Shown here: positions 43,967-54,841 of the stretch, piece by piece
Layout: the number at the start of each line of letters is the position of its first letter
Position numbering within the stretch: position 1 is the stretch's first letter
Assembly (NCBI GenBank): GCA_029207755.1
Contig: JARCOQ010000016.1
Span: 11,003,307 to 11,067,306, forward strand
Source: Chamaea fasciata
Taxonomy: Eukaryota; Chordata; Aves; Passeriformes; Sylviidae
Length of the DNA: 64,000 nucleotides
Direction of reading: 5' to 3'
Position numbers and translations under genes: made by a program
The notes under the pieces: generated by a model
The model's input: the letters and a program-made list of their open reading frames with translations, nothing else
The model's database searches: none
What the model was told of the DNA's origin: nothing

Positions 43967-44093
43967 GGCTGTGGGACAGGGATAAGGCTGTGGGACAGTG
44001 AGATAAGGTTGTGGGACAGCGAAAAAAGGCTGTGGGACAGTGCGATAAGCCGTGGACAGTGCGATAAGCCGCGGACAGTGCGATAAGCCGTGG
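43967..44093. repeat. Minisatellite of 19-21 bp units with GATAAG words
   Basis: Six to seven units of the form GATAAGGCTGTGGGACAGTG. The first units are 21 bp; the last ones lose two bases (GATAAGCCGTGGACAGTGC, 19 bp) and gain CpGs. GATAAG begins at 43981, 44002, 44044, 44063 and 44082, and one unit carries a mutated AAAAAAG. Spacing is close to two helical turns. Confidence 0.9.
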
Positions 44094-47000
44094 CTGCCCA
44101 CGGCCAGCACCGAGGCTCTGCTGGCTCACACCCTAGATGGCAGCAGCACCCAAGGAATGGGCTGGGAAACCCGAATCTGCCCATGCCTGATGGGGTTTCA
44201 CGTCCACATAAATCTAATCTGAAGGCTTCCAACTAAAAAGAAATTCTGGAAACCTGAACAAAAGGAGCACGATGTGAACGCGGAGTGTTTCTGGAGGCTG
44301 GGAAGCGCGGTGTCAGATCCCCTCACGCCAGCACGGCGAGGACAGAGCCAGCTCTGCCAGGCAGCCTGCAGAGATCACAGGGACACTCTGCTCTTCCCTG
44401 TCACCAACCCACTTTTCTGTCACAGTAATGGCAACAAACCTGCTGTGAAGGAGTAACTGGGAGGGCTGAACCACGGGGGAGGGAAGACACCCTCACCATG
44501 GGGAAAGCTTGGCCTGTTTCTCCGTGGGATCCTTTCTAAGTCACCCCCACACCTCTCAGTGACTGCACTCATTTCAGTTCTGGTGCACCTCTTGCCCAGC
44601 TCCCTGGTGGTTTCCCAGTACCCAGACAAGAGGACGGTCCCAGTCCAGGAGCACAGATGTGGCACACAGCGGGGCAGTGCTGGGCAGCAGAAGCTGCAGG
44701 GACATTCCCGTTGCATCCGCCCTGTCAGGATTCCCCCAGGAGCACGGGGCAGCAGGCAATGCTGGCTGCCATTCCCACACTGACACACAGGACAGGCACT
44801 GCACAGCACCCGCTCCGCTCTGCAAGGTGTCAGAGACCTTCAGAGAGGCCAGAAACGCCAGACTCTTCTCTCCCTGCCCATGCTGGAACTACCTCTGCTC
44901 TCCAGTGCTCTTGCAAACTCTGCAGTCCTGCAGTGAACCCCTGGGAGTTCACTCTACTCCACCCCTCATTCTGAAGAAACATTAATATTTCAACATCAAT
45001 GACTGTTGATTTTCTTTTTTCCATCTTGCATTTCTTGAGCACATCCTGGATGCAAACAAACTTGAGAGAGAAGAAAAGAGAGCAAATAATGTTGTTTAAT
45101 GGACAATGTATTACCAGCTTCATGATGTGAAATGCTAAGCCTGGGCTTTTCCACATGGATTAAGTGTCACTGTGGCAGATAATGGACACAACATGTCTAC
45201 AAATGGGAAACAGAATGAGATACAAGTAGCAGAACTGGGCAAGTATCACTCCATCCACGGCCTCATGCACCTCCCTGCAGCAACCAAGGCACCAGCCTGA
45301 GCCTGGCTGGGCAGTGCCACAGGTTTTACCAAATCACCTGAAAAGCATCTTGGCCATCTTGTCACCCATTTCACTGCTGCCTAAGAAAAGTTGACTTCGG
45401 GCTAGATATTCAAGAGTTACTCTTGTATAATAAAGTCATGATTATGGAGATTACACCAGCTCTACTGATATATTTGAAAGTTTAAACCCAAGAAACACAC
45501 AGGATTAATAAAAAGTGACAGTTTCAGCTCCGAGGGCCTGCAAAGTTGCCTTCAGCCACTGAGAAAGTAGGCAAAGCAGGCTGTCAAGATGGATTTTGAT
45601 CTTTACAAAGGCAAGGTGACAGCACACTGTGCTTCTAAGGAAACAAACACAGCCAGTAAATTCAGGATTTTCTGTTGTACAGTTCTGTTCATCTGATAAT
45701 CTTAGGAGTTCATCAGCTAAAAAAAGCACTGATTCCCCACCAGTGACAAGAGCAGGCAAAGGCACTGTTAGGAAGCAAACCCACAGGGGAGGGATGCAGC
45801 CCTGCCATCACACAGGGCACAGCATCTCTTGGCACAACCTGCTGGATGCCACATTCCGAAAGAAAATCTGGGCTAAGACACAAGAAGCAGAACTCTGGAC
45901 CCTGGGAGAGCCAGAACTCCTTCCCCACACCTCAGGCTGCCCATACCACCTTGCTTTTTCTCTGCCTGCTAATATGGGGACAAATGCTGCTTTTAAAATT
46001 ATTTAAGTAGTGGCTGGATCACTGCCACATTATGGGCATGCTCCAGAGTGAGACTTCCAAAAAAACCAGGAGCTCCACCACCACACGGGACTCACAGGAC
46101 GTGAGATCTCTGTAATCTTGGAGAGGATTCTCACCTCCTCCTCTCTACCTGCAGCCTGCAAAGATCAGTGAGCTGCAGCACAGCCACCCCTGGCAGGTTC
46201 TCCCCTCATCTTTCCTGTGAGGCTCCAGCATGGAAGAAGCTCCTCCAGTTCATTCCCAAGCAGTGGAAATTGGCAAGGCTCCATAAAGCAGCTGAAGATC
46301 TGGCTCCACTTGATAGTTTTATCTGAGATCATGATGAACTTGACTAGAGGGTGCCAGCTGGATTGCTTTGGGGAACCGTATTTATAGATAACACTTGAAA
46401 GGGCAAGTTCAAGGTGATGGCCCCTGGTGGCCCTTTTTCGTATTCCTTCAAGAGATCCTTATTCACACCTACTCAAGTGCTTGCCGGGCAGGTTGGAAAG
46501 GCAGCAATGAGAGCTCCCGGTGTTTTGTGCTTTCTCCAGCCTCCTGGCAGGAACACTGCTGCCATCTTGCCCTGCACCACAGGCCATGGACAGCTGACGT
46601 GTAGCTGCACATTCTTCAGACCAAACCTTCATTTTTGTGGTCAGAGCGGTTTGGGTTTTTCCTCTCAGAGCAATGAGATTCTCAGTGCAGCAACAGCTGA
46701 TCACCACCTTTTAGAGCCACCCTCTGCTTGCCTCTGAGCACAGCACCTGTTACTTGACTCTGGGCATTTTGTTTCACAAAGAATATTGCAAAATCACTGG
46801 CAAGAATCACCTGAGGAATTACTTTTGTTTGCTGAAGGACTGGTTTTCAAAGGGGTAAAGGGACTAGGCATAGCATCTAAATAATCCCAAGGGCCCTTTG
46901 CATTGCTTTAAAAAACTTGGGAGATATTTTAAAGCATCAGCATCACTCCCATGAAAACCCCTGTGACACAGAGATGCCTCCACTGAGCCTAAACCATGAA

Positions 47001-48227
47001 CCAAAGCCACAGGCTTAAAAAGGAGAAAGGATCCCCCTCCACACCATGGCATCAGGGCTTTATTTGGGAACTTAGAGCCTAAGTGTAGCTCTAAGTCGTA
47101 CTGCACGTGGACCACTGTAAAAATGACTTTTTGAAGTCACCCAAGCCATCCATTGGCAACTACAGCCAATGCTGAACCAGGGCCAGCAGGAATACAAACC
47201 CACCCAGTCTGAACTCAGAGCTATTGCAGCTGAGGGCAATGAGAGCTCACAGGAGAAGTCCCTTCACCTTCCAGTGCTCCTGTGCCACCTCTTGCACATC
47301 ACCTATTCCTTCTATTTTTCAAAATCTCCTGCTGACTATCTGTGACTATCTGGGCTTACTCAGGCATTGGAACAACTTAAAAAATCTGAATTTCTGGAGA
47401 TTTTAAGATTAAATATAATAACTAATCTGGACTCCACTTTTCAGGCAATATCCCAGGTTTATGCAAAACAATTTCAAGAAGCCAACAGCCCACTTGGTGC
47501 TTTTCTGAGACACTGCCCAATAAGTAGAAAGTTTTAGACCTTTATAACAGGTTTAAGTTCAGGGTTAGGGTCTCTCAGTAAGTCATAGAAGAAACAGACA
47601 TAACAACAGTTAGAGCCTTAACTGATTATGTATCTAATCCTCAGTGTTCTGCCCTTTCCCCTTATCAAATCACATCAGAATGCATATTAACAGAATCCAA
47701 CATATACAACATTTCACTCCCCAGTCCACTGTATTAGTTGTCAATCTGCCAGAACATGAATGAGGAGGGGGCTTGGCCTTAATACAGAACCACTGAGAAA
47801 CTTTTAATGCCTTAGAAAACAGCATTTTTATGCCTTTATCAAAAGCAGGCTCTGGCAGATGTTCTCCTTCCTTTGGAGGTGATGCTTCCATCAGGTGACA
47901 CAAACTCCCAGCACACACCTGCACCTCCACAACCCAGCCCAAATTCACTCAGTTACTTCAAAGCTCATGAAATGTGCAAGATGGAGACAAGAAATCCATG
48001 TAGTCAAATTTGGGATTGGTTTCCTTTTGAAGGGCTACCTATACTTGGGAGTAGCAATTTTGATGACAACCTTTAAGTTTCCAGAGGAGCATGTGCCTCA
48101 TAGGAAAGGAAAATCCATCTGTTCTTGTCAGTGCTCAGTGTCTTTGAGCAGCAAGGACAGCAGTGCTTTTTACCCCCTCACAGATAAAACGGGGTTGAGA
48201 AAGCCAGGACAGAGCAAATCTTAGACA

Positions 48228-48340
48228 AATTCAGGTGGAAAGGGAGCCTGGGAGGTTACCTGCTCCAATCTCTGCCCAAAGCAGGTCCAAGAACAGGATG
48301 GAGTCTGCAGTTTCTTCAGGGGTGGAAGCCCCAGAGCCTG
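48228..48340 (-). mobile_element. CR1 LINE 3' fragment, diverged
   Basis: On + the run TTCAGGTGGAAAGGGAGCCT, GGGAGGTTACCTGCTCCAAT and GCCCAAAGCAGGTCCA follows the reverse complement of a CR1 3' end (usual form GGTTGGAAGGGACCTC...GGTCATCTGGTCCAACC...CTCAAAGCAGG). The right end is blurred by divergence. Confidence 0.65.
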
Positions 48341-49901
48341 CAGGCAATCCAAGATTAGGTTAACTTCGAAAAACCACCACAAATTATGCAAAAGCACTTA
48401 CCAGAAACACCTGGACCTTGAGACAGGTGGTGCTCAGCACAGGGAGAAGCTTCTTGGGTATGGTCACACACAGGAGGAATAAAACCAGATGCAGACAAGG
48501 CTTGTGGGTCAATCAGGAAAGATCAAGTCAACCTGGAAACTTACTCTGAGGGAACTCTTAGGTCTTGTGTTGAAGGGATTAAAGAGCCAGTTGTTGGGAT
48601 TTAAATACGCTGAACCCATTTTTCTGGAAAATTTCAGCACAGGACAGATGAACTGCTCATATATTGGGACAGGCATCTAGGTCTAAGGAATTCTGAATTC
48701 TGACAGGACTACATCAGAAGCTGTTACAGAGCTAGCAGGTGCAGACTAATCAGGTTTTAATTAATAACCTCAGACTCCAAATGAGTTGCATCCCTGCACT
48801 GGAAGCACACAAGCCTCTACAGCTACAACATTCAGGGCATCTTCAGCAGATTCCTGCTCTGAAAACTGCAATCCCTTAAGTCAAAGACTTGAAAATTCAT
48901 TTCAGCAGCAAGACACATCTTCAGTGATTCACATTAAGGACAAGAGTTTCTCCAGGGAGAGGAAAAAAGCCTGCCTATCCCATGGGAGATCACAGATGCT
49001 CTTTCACAGGAAGTAATTTAAATGTAGCCAGGAAAAAGCAGGTTTCATTTAGTGAGCTTTTTCAGCAGAAAAGCTTAGAGATGAAAGCAAAAATACAAAT
49101 TATAGTTCCCTCAGTACAATAAACAGTCGGATTACCGGCAGGGCATTCAATGCAAGTCTCTAGATGGTCCCCCTCAGCTGAGAAGTTCACTCACCTCTAA
49201 GCACATACCACGTATTTCTTTTTGTTGAGGCTTTCAGAGAAAATAGGGAAACAGGCATTAGAACACTTTTGTTGAAGACAGCATTAGTTATCTTGGGCTG
49301 TACTCTATGAAATAGATATGGCAATATCACTCTTGCAAACTTATGGTGAAGCTCTCTCCCCAGAGCTTTGAAATTTGAAATGTATTCAAAAAAACACAGC
49401 AGGTATTTTTTTAAAAACAGCCACAAGACTGGCATGTCGAAGATGCAGAGATTTTTGTGGTTTTAAAGTGATCTAGAGACCATCATTTTGCAGAGAGGCA
49501 ACACTAGAGACTATGAGTTATAAATTATATGAGATAAAGTAATTACTCACTTAAACAGCAGAACTTGGTATTTTATTTTCTCCCCATCTTGACCTTACAT
49601 ACCCCATTACAGATGGTACTCAAGGAATTCACTTCAAAACAAGAAAGCTAGGTTTAAACAGCAATATAAAAATGGAAATGCCCAAGAAAGGAACAAACTC
49701 CAACCTCTGGACTTGGCAGCACTGGCCTGTTCTGTGAGCACATGTACACAGGGCTCACAGGGAGGGCAGGAGCTGGACATGGCCCTCTCAGAACTCCAGT
49801 AGAAACGGAACAAGGTTCTGAGCATACCTAGTTTAAATGCAAACATTTTGTATCCTCTGCTTTGATGTTTTGTAAAAAACACACCAGGTGTTCACAGTAC
49901 C

Positions 49902-49923
49902 AAAAAAAAAAAAAAAAAAAAAA
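49902..49923. repeat. Poly(A) run of 22
   Basis: An uninterrupted A tract in the intergenic region; no element attached to it was recognised. Confidence 0.9.
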
Positions 49924-51485
49924 CACGTGGCTTGAGTTTTGGAGCTGGAAGAGCATTGTGAGTTTTTCAAAGATGCAAAGTTGTTACACCGTGACACCAC
50001 CAACAGGGACCCCAGGATTCCCCCTCATGCACAGCTTGCTGTTCTATAGCATCCAGAGACAGCTCCACCTTAAAATAAATCTGATAGAAGAACAGTGAGA
50101 TATTACAAAGCATGATCAGACTAGTCTTACATGCTGTTTTAACCAGCTGATCAATGCATTTAATAGTGAATTTTAAGATTTTCTACAAGGCAGTGTCTGC
50201 CCAAAGGGCTCACAGCAGATTCCCAGGAGATCCTGGTACTTTGTGCACTCCTCCCTCACATCCCGTTGTGGCCAAGGAACAGTCCTGGTGTTCCACAACC
50301 CTGGTAACTGCTGGGGCAGCAGCACCACCAGCCAAAGTCACATGGGAGATGCTGCAACATTGGGCTTCCATCTCTTTTCTAAAAACCCCGAGCCAGGAGA
50401 TGCTTCCCTCCTACACAGCAGGGACGCAGGTTGGTTTACTGACTACAGCCTGTGTGTGTTGTCCTTTGGGGACACCGAGAGGAGCCGGTGGGAGCAGGGC
50501 AGCAGAAGCAGCAGTGCTGATCAGGGCTCAGAGGGAATTCCCCATGCTCCATCACTCCCCAGGCACCCCATGCACAGACAGGGAGTGCCAGGGCTTTCCC
50601 CCTGGCCTTGCACAACCAGAGGCCCTGGAATGAGCAGCCCACGGGGCCTTGTGGCCACCACACACAACCACATCAGCCCCACCTGGGGCACAGAACCCCA
50701 CAGAACACACCAGGCCTGCATTCCTCACCTCTGCCAAAGGATTACTTAGCTCTAGGCTAATAATTGAAAGATGCTGGGGTTTAGAAGCCATTTAAGAATC
50801 CTTCTAAATTCCTGTTGGAACATTTCGCTGGCTAAGTAAGCGAAAAAATGTTAACATTAATTAAAAAGATACTTTTGAAACAAACTTGAAAGCTCCTATG
50901 ACATAAAGCTTTCCTTCATAATGGAATTCTAAAACCTGCTGATAAAGCAAGTGGAAAATAGTTTGCAGGTTTAAGGACACCCACATGAAGCAGGAAATGC
51001 TGCTAATTAAAGCACCTGATTTCACTTAAGTCCAAAGAGCATTGCCAAAGACTGGAAAACTCTGCTATTGAAGTCAACATCACTTAACTTCCTAACCTAC
51101 GCCACTTAAATCTCTTTTAAGATGCTTCTTCTAAGTATTAGCGATGTAGAAGTCTGCAGAACATCTTGTACAAATGTAGCACACCCCAGTTTTTGGTACC
51201 AAACAAAATCCTGTGTGTAAGCTACACCAAACAGCTACCACCAAAGTGCACTCAAGGAAAGCCCTGATCCACACAGCTCACACTAATAACATCTTGTCTG
51301 GGATTACCCACGGCCTGTATTGATCAGAAACTTAAAAAGAACTACAAAGCAGTCTGATTAGTTGTATTTTTTTTTATTAGGTTTATTATGACTTAGAGTT
51401 TCTATTACTCCAGCTGGGTAAACCACATTTGAAAGTAAGTTTAACTGCAGGACTTCAATTTCAACCAAAATCATTTTTGCATTAC

Positions 51486-51491
51486 TTTATT
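51486..51491 (-). terminator. HAPSTR1: Candidate distal HAPSTR1 poly(A) signal
   Basis: TTTATT on +, AATAAA on -, about 3.1 kb beyond the stop codon. An alternative proximal signal lies at 54476-54481, only about 115 bases beyond it. Confidence 0.35.
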
Positions 51492-54208
51492 GTAATATAG
51501 ATTTAAATTGAACATTTAAAACTTACTTCATTAATAAGCAAGCCAAGCTCAGTAGCTTCAGTGCAGGATGTACTTTATGTAACTGCCGCACATTCAGGTT
51601 AGATTGGATGTACATGGAGAAGAGACCGGGCAACTGCACGACTCAGAGGAGAAAGCAAAATTAAGCACCATTTTTACCAAACGAAACAGTTCTCCAGTCA
51701 GCGTTCCTCACTGAAAATCAACTCACTTCTGGCTCCAGGAGCTACAGTTTGGATAATAGCTGAAAGCTATTTCCAGAACATCAGTTTTCTACACTGGCAC
51801 AAGAAATAGTCTTCAAAGCAACAGGTACTGGACTTTTTTTATTAATTTTTTTTTTTTTAAGAGACAACCTGTTCTCCTGTGTTTATCAGGTGAATACATG
51901 CATTTTTGATCATTCTGGCAGAGGTCAAAGAGCAAACAACAGTTGGGACTAAATGAAAAACAATCAAAAGTTGCCAAATATTTAAGGTACAAGCAAAAAA
52001 CCATTAATGCAACCAGTTTAATATCAAAGTCTGCTTTCTTTCAAAGAAAAATGGCACAAATTAAATAAGAAGCCAGACAAATTTAGTTTTAGATGGTAGT
52101 AGACTGAATTAATGCTTCAGAGCATTAACAAGATTTATTTCACTCCAAGAAAGGGGAGAAGGAATTTGAACAGGCTCTGTATTTGGGCTAGACCAGCAGC
52201 ACTGCTACAGTTCAGCCCCTGTGCGCAGAACTGAGACCAGCGTGATGTCACCTCTACCTCATCAACAGTGAGGTGTGGTAGAAATTGCAGAGCATAAGCA
52301 TCTTACTTGTACAAGCCAGTCAAAAAATAAACAGAAGAGCTGAAGAACGGTTCTCACCCCTGTCCTTTCTGTTCAGGACTCCACCTTTCTTTCAGAACAG
52401 AAAAATCCCTCTGCCAACAGTCTAATAAATACTAACATATATTCAGATACCATCTTCAAAATCTTTGCTGAAAATGCAGTCTCCAAATGAAAACTAGCTT
52501 AATGCAGTATTAACATCTTACACAAACTAAACCTTATGAATCGTAGTTAATAGCAGTAACTGAAATTAATGTATACTGAGTCTTCAAGTGATGTGCAAGT
52601 TCAGCTATGTAACACAGGTGGGGGTTGGAGCAGTTCTTCCCACTTTGCTTTGGACAGCCCTGACAGCTGTCCATGAGCTACAGAGCCTCTCACTACAGTA
52701 CTGAGCAACTGCTGACACCTTCACGGGCTCTTCAGTGTAAGGAAATGTGATGGAAGCACCACAAGGCAAGGAATTCGTGCTCAAGGAGAGAGCTTGGAGT
52801 ATCTCACACAGCATTGCTGTCTTGCCTTGACTACAGACATGGATGAGAGGGCACCAGGGTAAAAAGGGCAAACCTACAGTGAAGTCTGCTTTGAACAGCA
52901 AAGATAATACAAAAGACATCTGATTCTACAAGCACGTAAGCAAAAGTCTTGAAGAGCTGTGTATTAACATGGAGCTCAAGGTGCCTTAACTTGGCCAGAA
53001 ACCACAATATTTAGTACTGGGAATCTAGCATAGCTACATTTAATCCCAGGATCAGCCTATGCTTCCAGTTAAAGCATGCATACCACCTCTCTAAATACCC
53101 CTTTCCCAACATGCACAGTTGGAGCTCTTCATTTTTCTTATTCTTCCTCTGTTAGCTCTTCCTTTCCCAGGTAGAGAGTTAGAGGCCCTAAAGCCAGGGC
53201 TCTCCACCAAAGACTTTCTCCCTCTACGTATAAAAATAGTCAGAACACTCCCAGACTGACATCTGTCCTTCCCCAGTCAAAACCAGCTTTGCAGCAGATC
53301 AGTCTTGATCTCTAGTTCAGTTTTAGACTATGCTTAAGTTACGGCAGCCAGAGTTCAATCCTATGAATGTAAGCTAAACACAAAAAGAAAGCCATTTATC
53401 CTTTTTAATTCATGCTTACAGCATGTTTATCCAGAGTTTTATAATCAACTTCCAGTTTTAAATTATTTTCTTAGCACTTCACAGAACCTGCATGTCACTC
53501 CCTCCTGAAGGGGGTGGCATCACAGAATCTTGTTTAAGTTAGTCCAAGTTTCCACATGTGACCAGAAGTCTTACTTGTTAGAACACACCCCTTTTCCAAC
53601 TATTCCCCACATTCCCTCTCCTCCCACCCCTCCCCAGCAATGGGCAATTACTCCACAAGAAATGTAAAATAGGATATGGGTGTACACAAAACCTACCCTT
53701 CACTAATACTGAACAGAAAAGCCTATTTTCCAATTACAGGACATTTTTCTCTAAATTTAGGTCAGCACTGGTGCAGTCTGCACTGTGTATGATTACCACA
53801 AGGATAATACCAATAAGTACATATATTTTCTCAAACTGATTTAAAAGCCTATGAAGTTAATTGGGGAAAAGTTTAATATTGCTACTTCAGAGCACTAGAA
53901 CACACAAAGTGAATCCAATAAAGATCCTTGTATTGATTCAATATTAAGTATTAATTGCATGACCATCATAGCACCTCTTTACATTATCACACAATCACCA
54001 GAATTATCAACTGCTTTTAAAACTAAAAAGGGTACAGTCCAATATTTATAACTTGCACACTGTTACTATACAGAAACTAGGTGCATGGTACAGTGCTGCA
54101 AAAATGGAAGCCTGCAGTTTTGACAAAGATGCCAAGTCATGTTGTAGACAATTTCAGTCAAACTGGCAATACTGTTTAAGCAAATACTCAAAGCAGGAAA
54201 TAAAGGAC

Positions 54209-54266
54209 AAAAAAAAAAAAAACAAAAAAAAAAAAAAAAAAAAAAACAAAAAAAAGGAAAAAAAAG
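54209..54266. repeat. Imperfect poly(A) tract, about 58 bases
   Basis: Runs of A broken by single C and GG. On the HAPSTR1 sense strand this is a long U-rich tract, about 330 bases after the stop. Confidence 0.9.
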
Positions 54267-54596
54267 AATTCTATAGCCAAATAAACATCTGAAATTTCCT
54301 TTCCCTTTAATAATACAAGTAAGGTCACTTTTAGCCTTGGAACAGATACATGTTCGCCTATGATGATCTTGCTAACTACTACACAATATCTGATGTCCTC
54401 TGCTAAGAATATAGTTTAAGAAAGCCGCAGTTACAAGAGGCATCTAATGTAATATCTAAAACTTCCTTTATGGCATTTATTGAATTCTTTCTCTTAAACA
54501 GTGAATATGGAAAGATGGCCTCATGTTTCCTTTTCAATAGTACTCTGAGGATCAAGTGGCTTTCAAGCAGCATGGTGGGTTTGAAATTTTTGCAGT

Positions 54597-54841
54597 TTAG
54601 ATCATTCTGTTGCGTTTATGAGTTGGTGAGTCTGTAATGACATCGCCACACTGGGCTGAGGTACGCTTTCTAGTTCCACCATTGTCCAAGTGGAGTGCCA
54701 TTTCTTCTGATATGAAAGTGTTCAAATCAACATCATGGAGTCCATTTCTCCTTCGACTAGCATTGGAGCCACTGCTCACGTGAGTAGGCGAGCCTGGGGT
54801 ACTCGAGCGAACACTTATACTAGCCATTGCACCACTAAGAC
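54597..54841 (-). CDS. HAPSTR1: HAPSTR1 last exon
   Basis: Begins after CTCCCCAG, completes the split Gly, then LSGAMASISVRSS, and ends RMI with TGA... (stop at 54599-54597). The ATG inside this exon is internal, not a gene start. 80 residues. Confidence 0.96.

Larger units (their letters stand above)
30425..51370. other. 21-kb intergenic region without a recognised gene
   Basis: No open frame here resembles a protein family I know, and none is flanked by convincing paired splice sites; the longest (for example 50154-50749, 34314-34643, 34410-34805) are frame shadows of GC-rich DNA. The stretch differs from its flanks: the + strand looks rich in C and A, with recurrent CAGCAC/CCAGCA words. 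Recognised contents are two CR1 3' ends, two small tandem arrays and homopolymer runs, each entered separately. Human UNKL, which follows GNPTG in human, was looked for and not seen. Confidence 0.6.
51371..54596 (-). other. HAPSTR1: Candidate long 3' UTR of HAPSTR1
   Basis: Beyond the HAPSTR1 stop codon lies about 3.2 kb of AT-rich sequence without repeats, CR1 or exons. Minus-strand AATAAA hexamers occur at 54476-54481 (a proximal, short 3' UTR) and at 51486-51491 (distal), with further hexamers around 51368-51390. The human gene has a long 3' UTR, which favours the distal end. A 58-base A-rich run (poly-U in the mRNA) lies inside. The extent is inferred. Confidence 0.4.

Noticed and set aside
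43967..44093. Short direct repeats considered as a CRISPR array
   Set aside because: Units are contiguous with no unique spacers, in vertebrate nuclear DNA.
43827..44232. Cys/His/Leu-rich minus frames repeating LSHCPTAL-type words
   Set aside because: The repetition is the translation of the 19-21 bp minisatellite, open in several frames; not a protein repeat family.
50154..50791. Overlapping frames of 159 and 168 codons plus minus-strand shadows
   Set aside because: Four frames on two strands are open together, which points to base composition; no domain or splice context.
54597..54827. Stand-alone 76-aa minus gene beginning MASISVRSS
   Set aside because: The Met is internal to the HAPSTR1 last exon; the acceptor CTCCCCAG at 54842 and the preceding LSGA residues show it is spliced to 62651.
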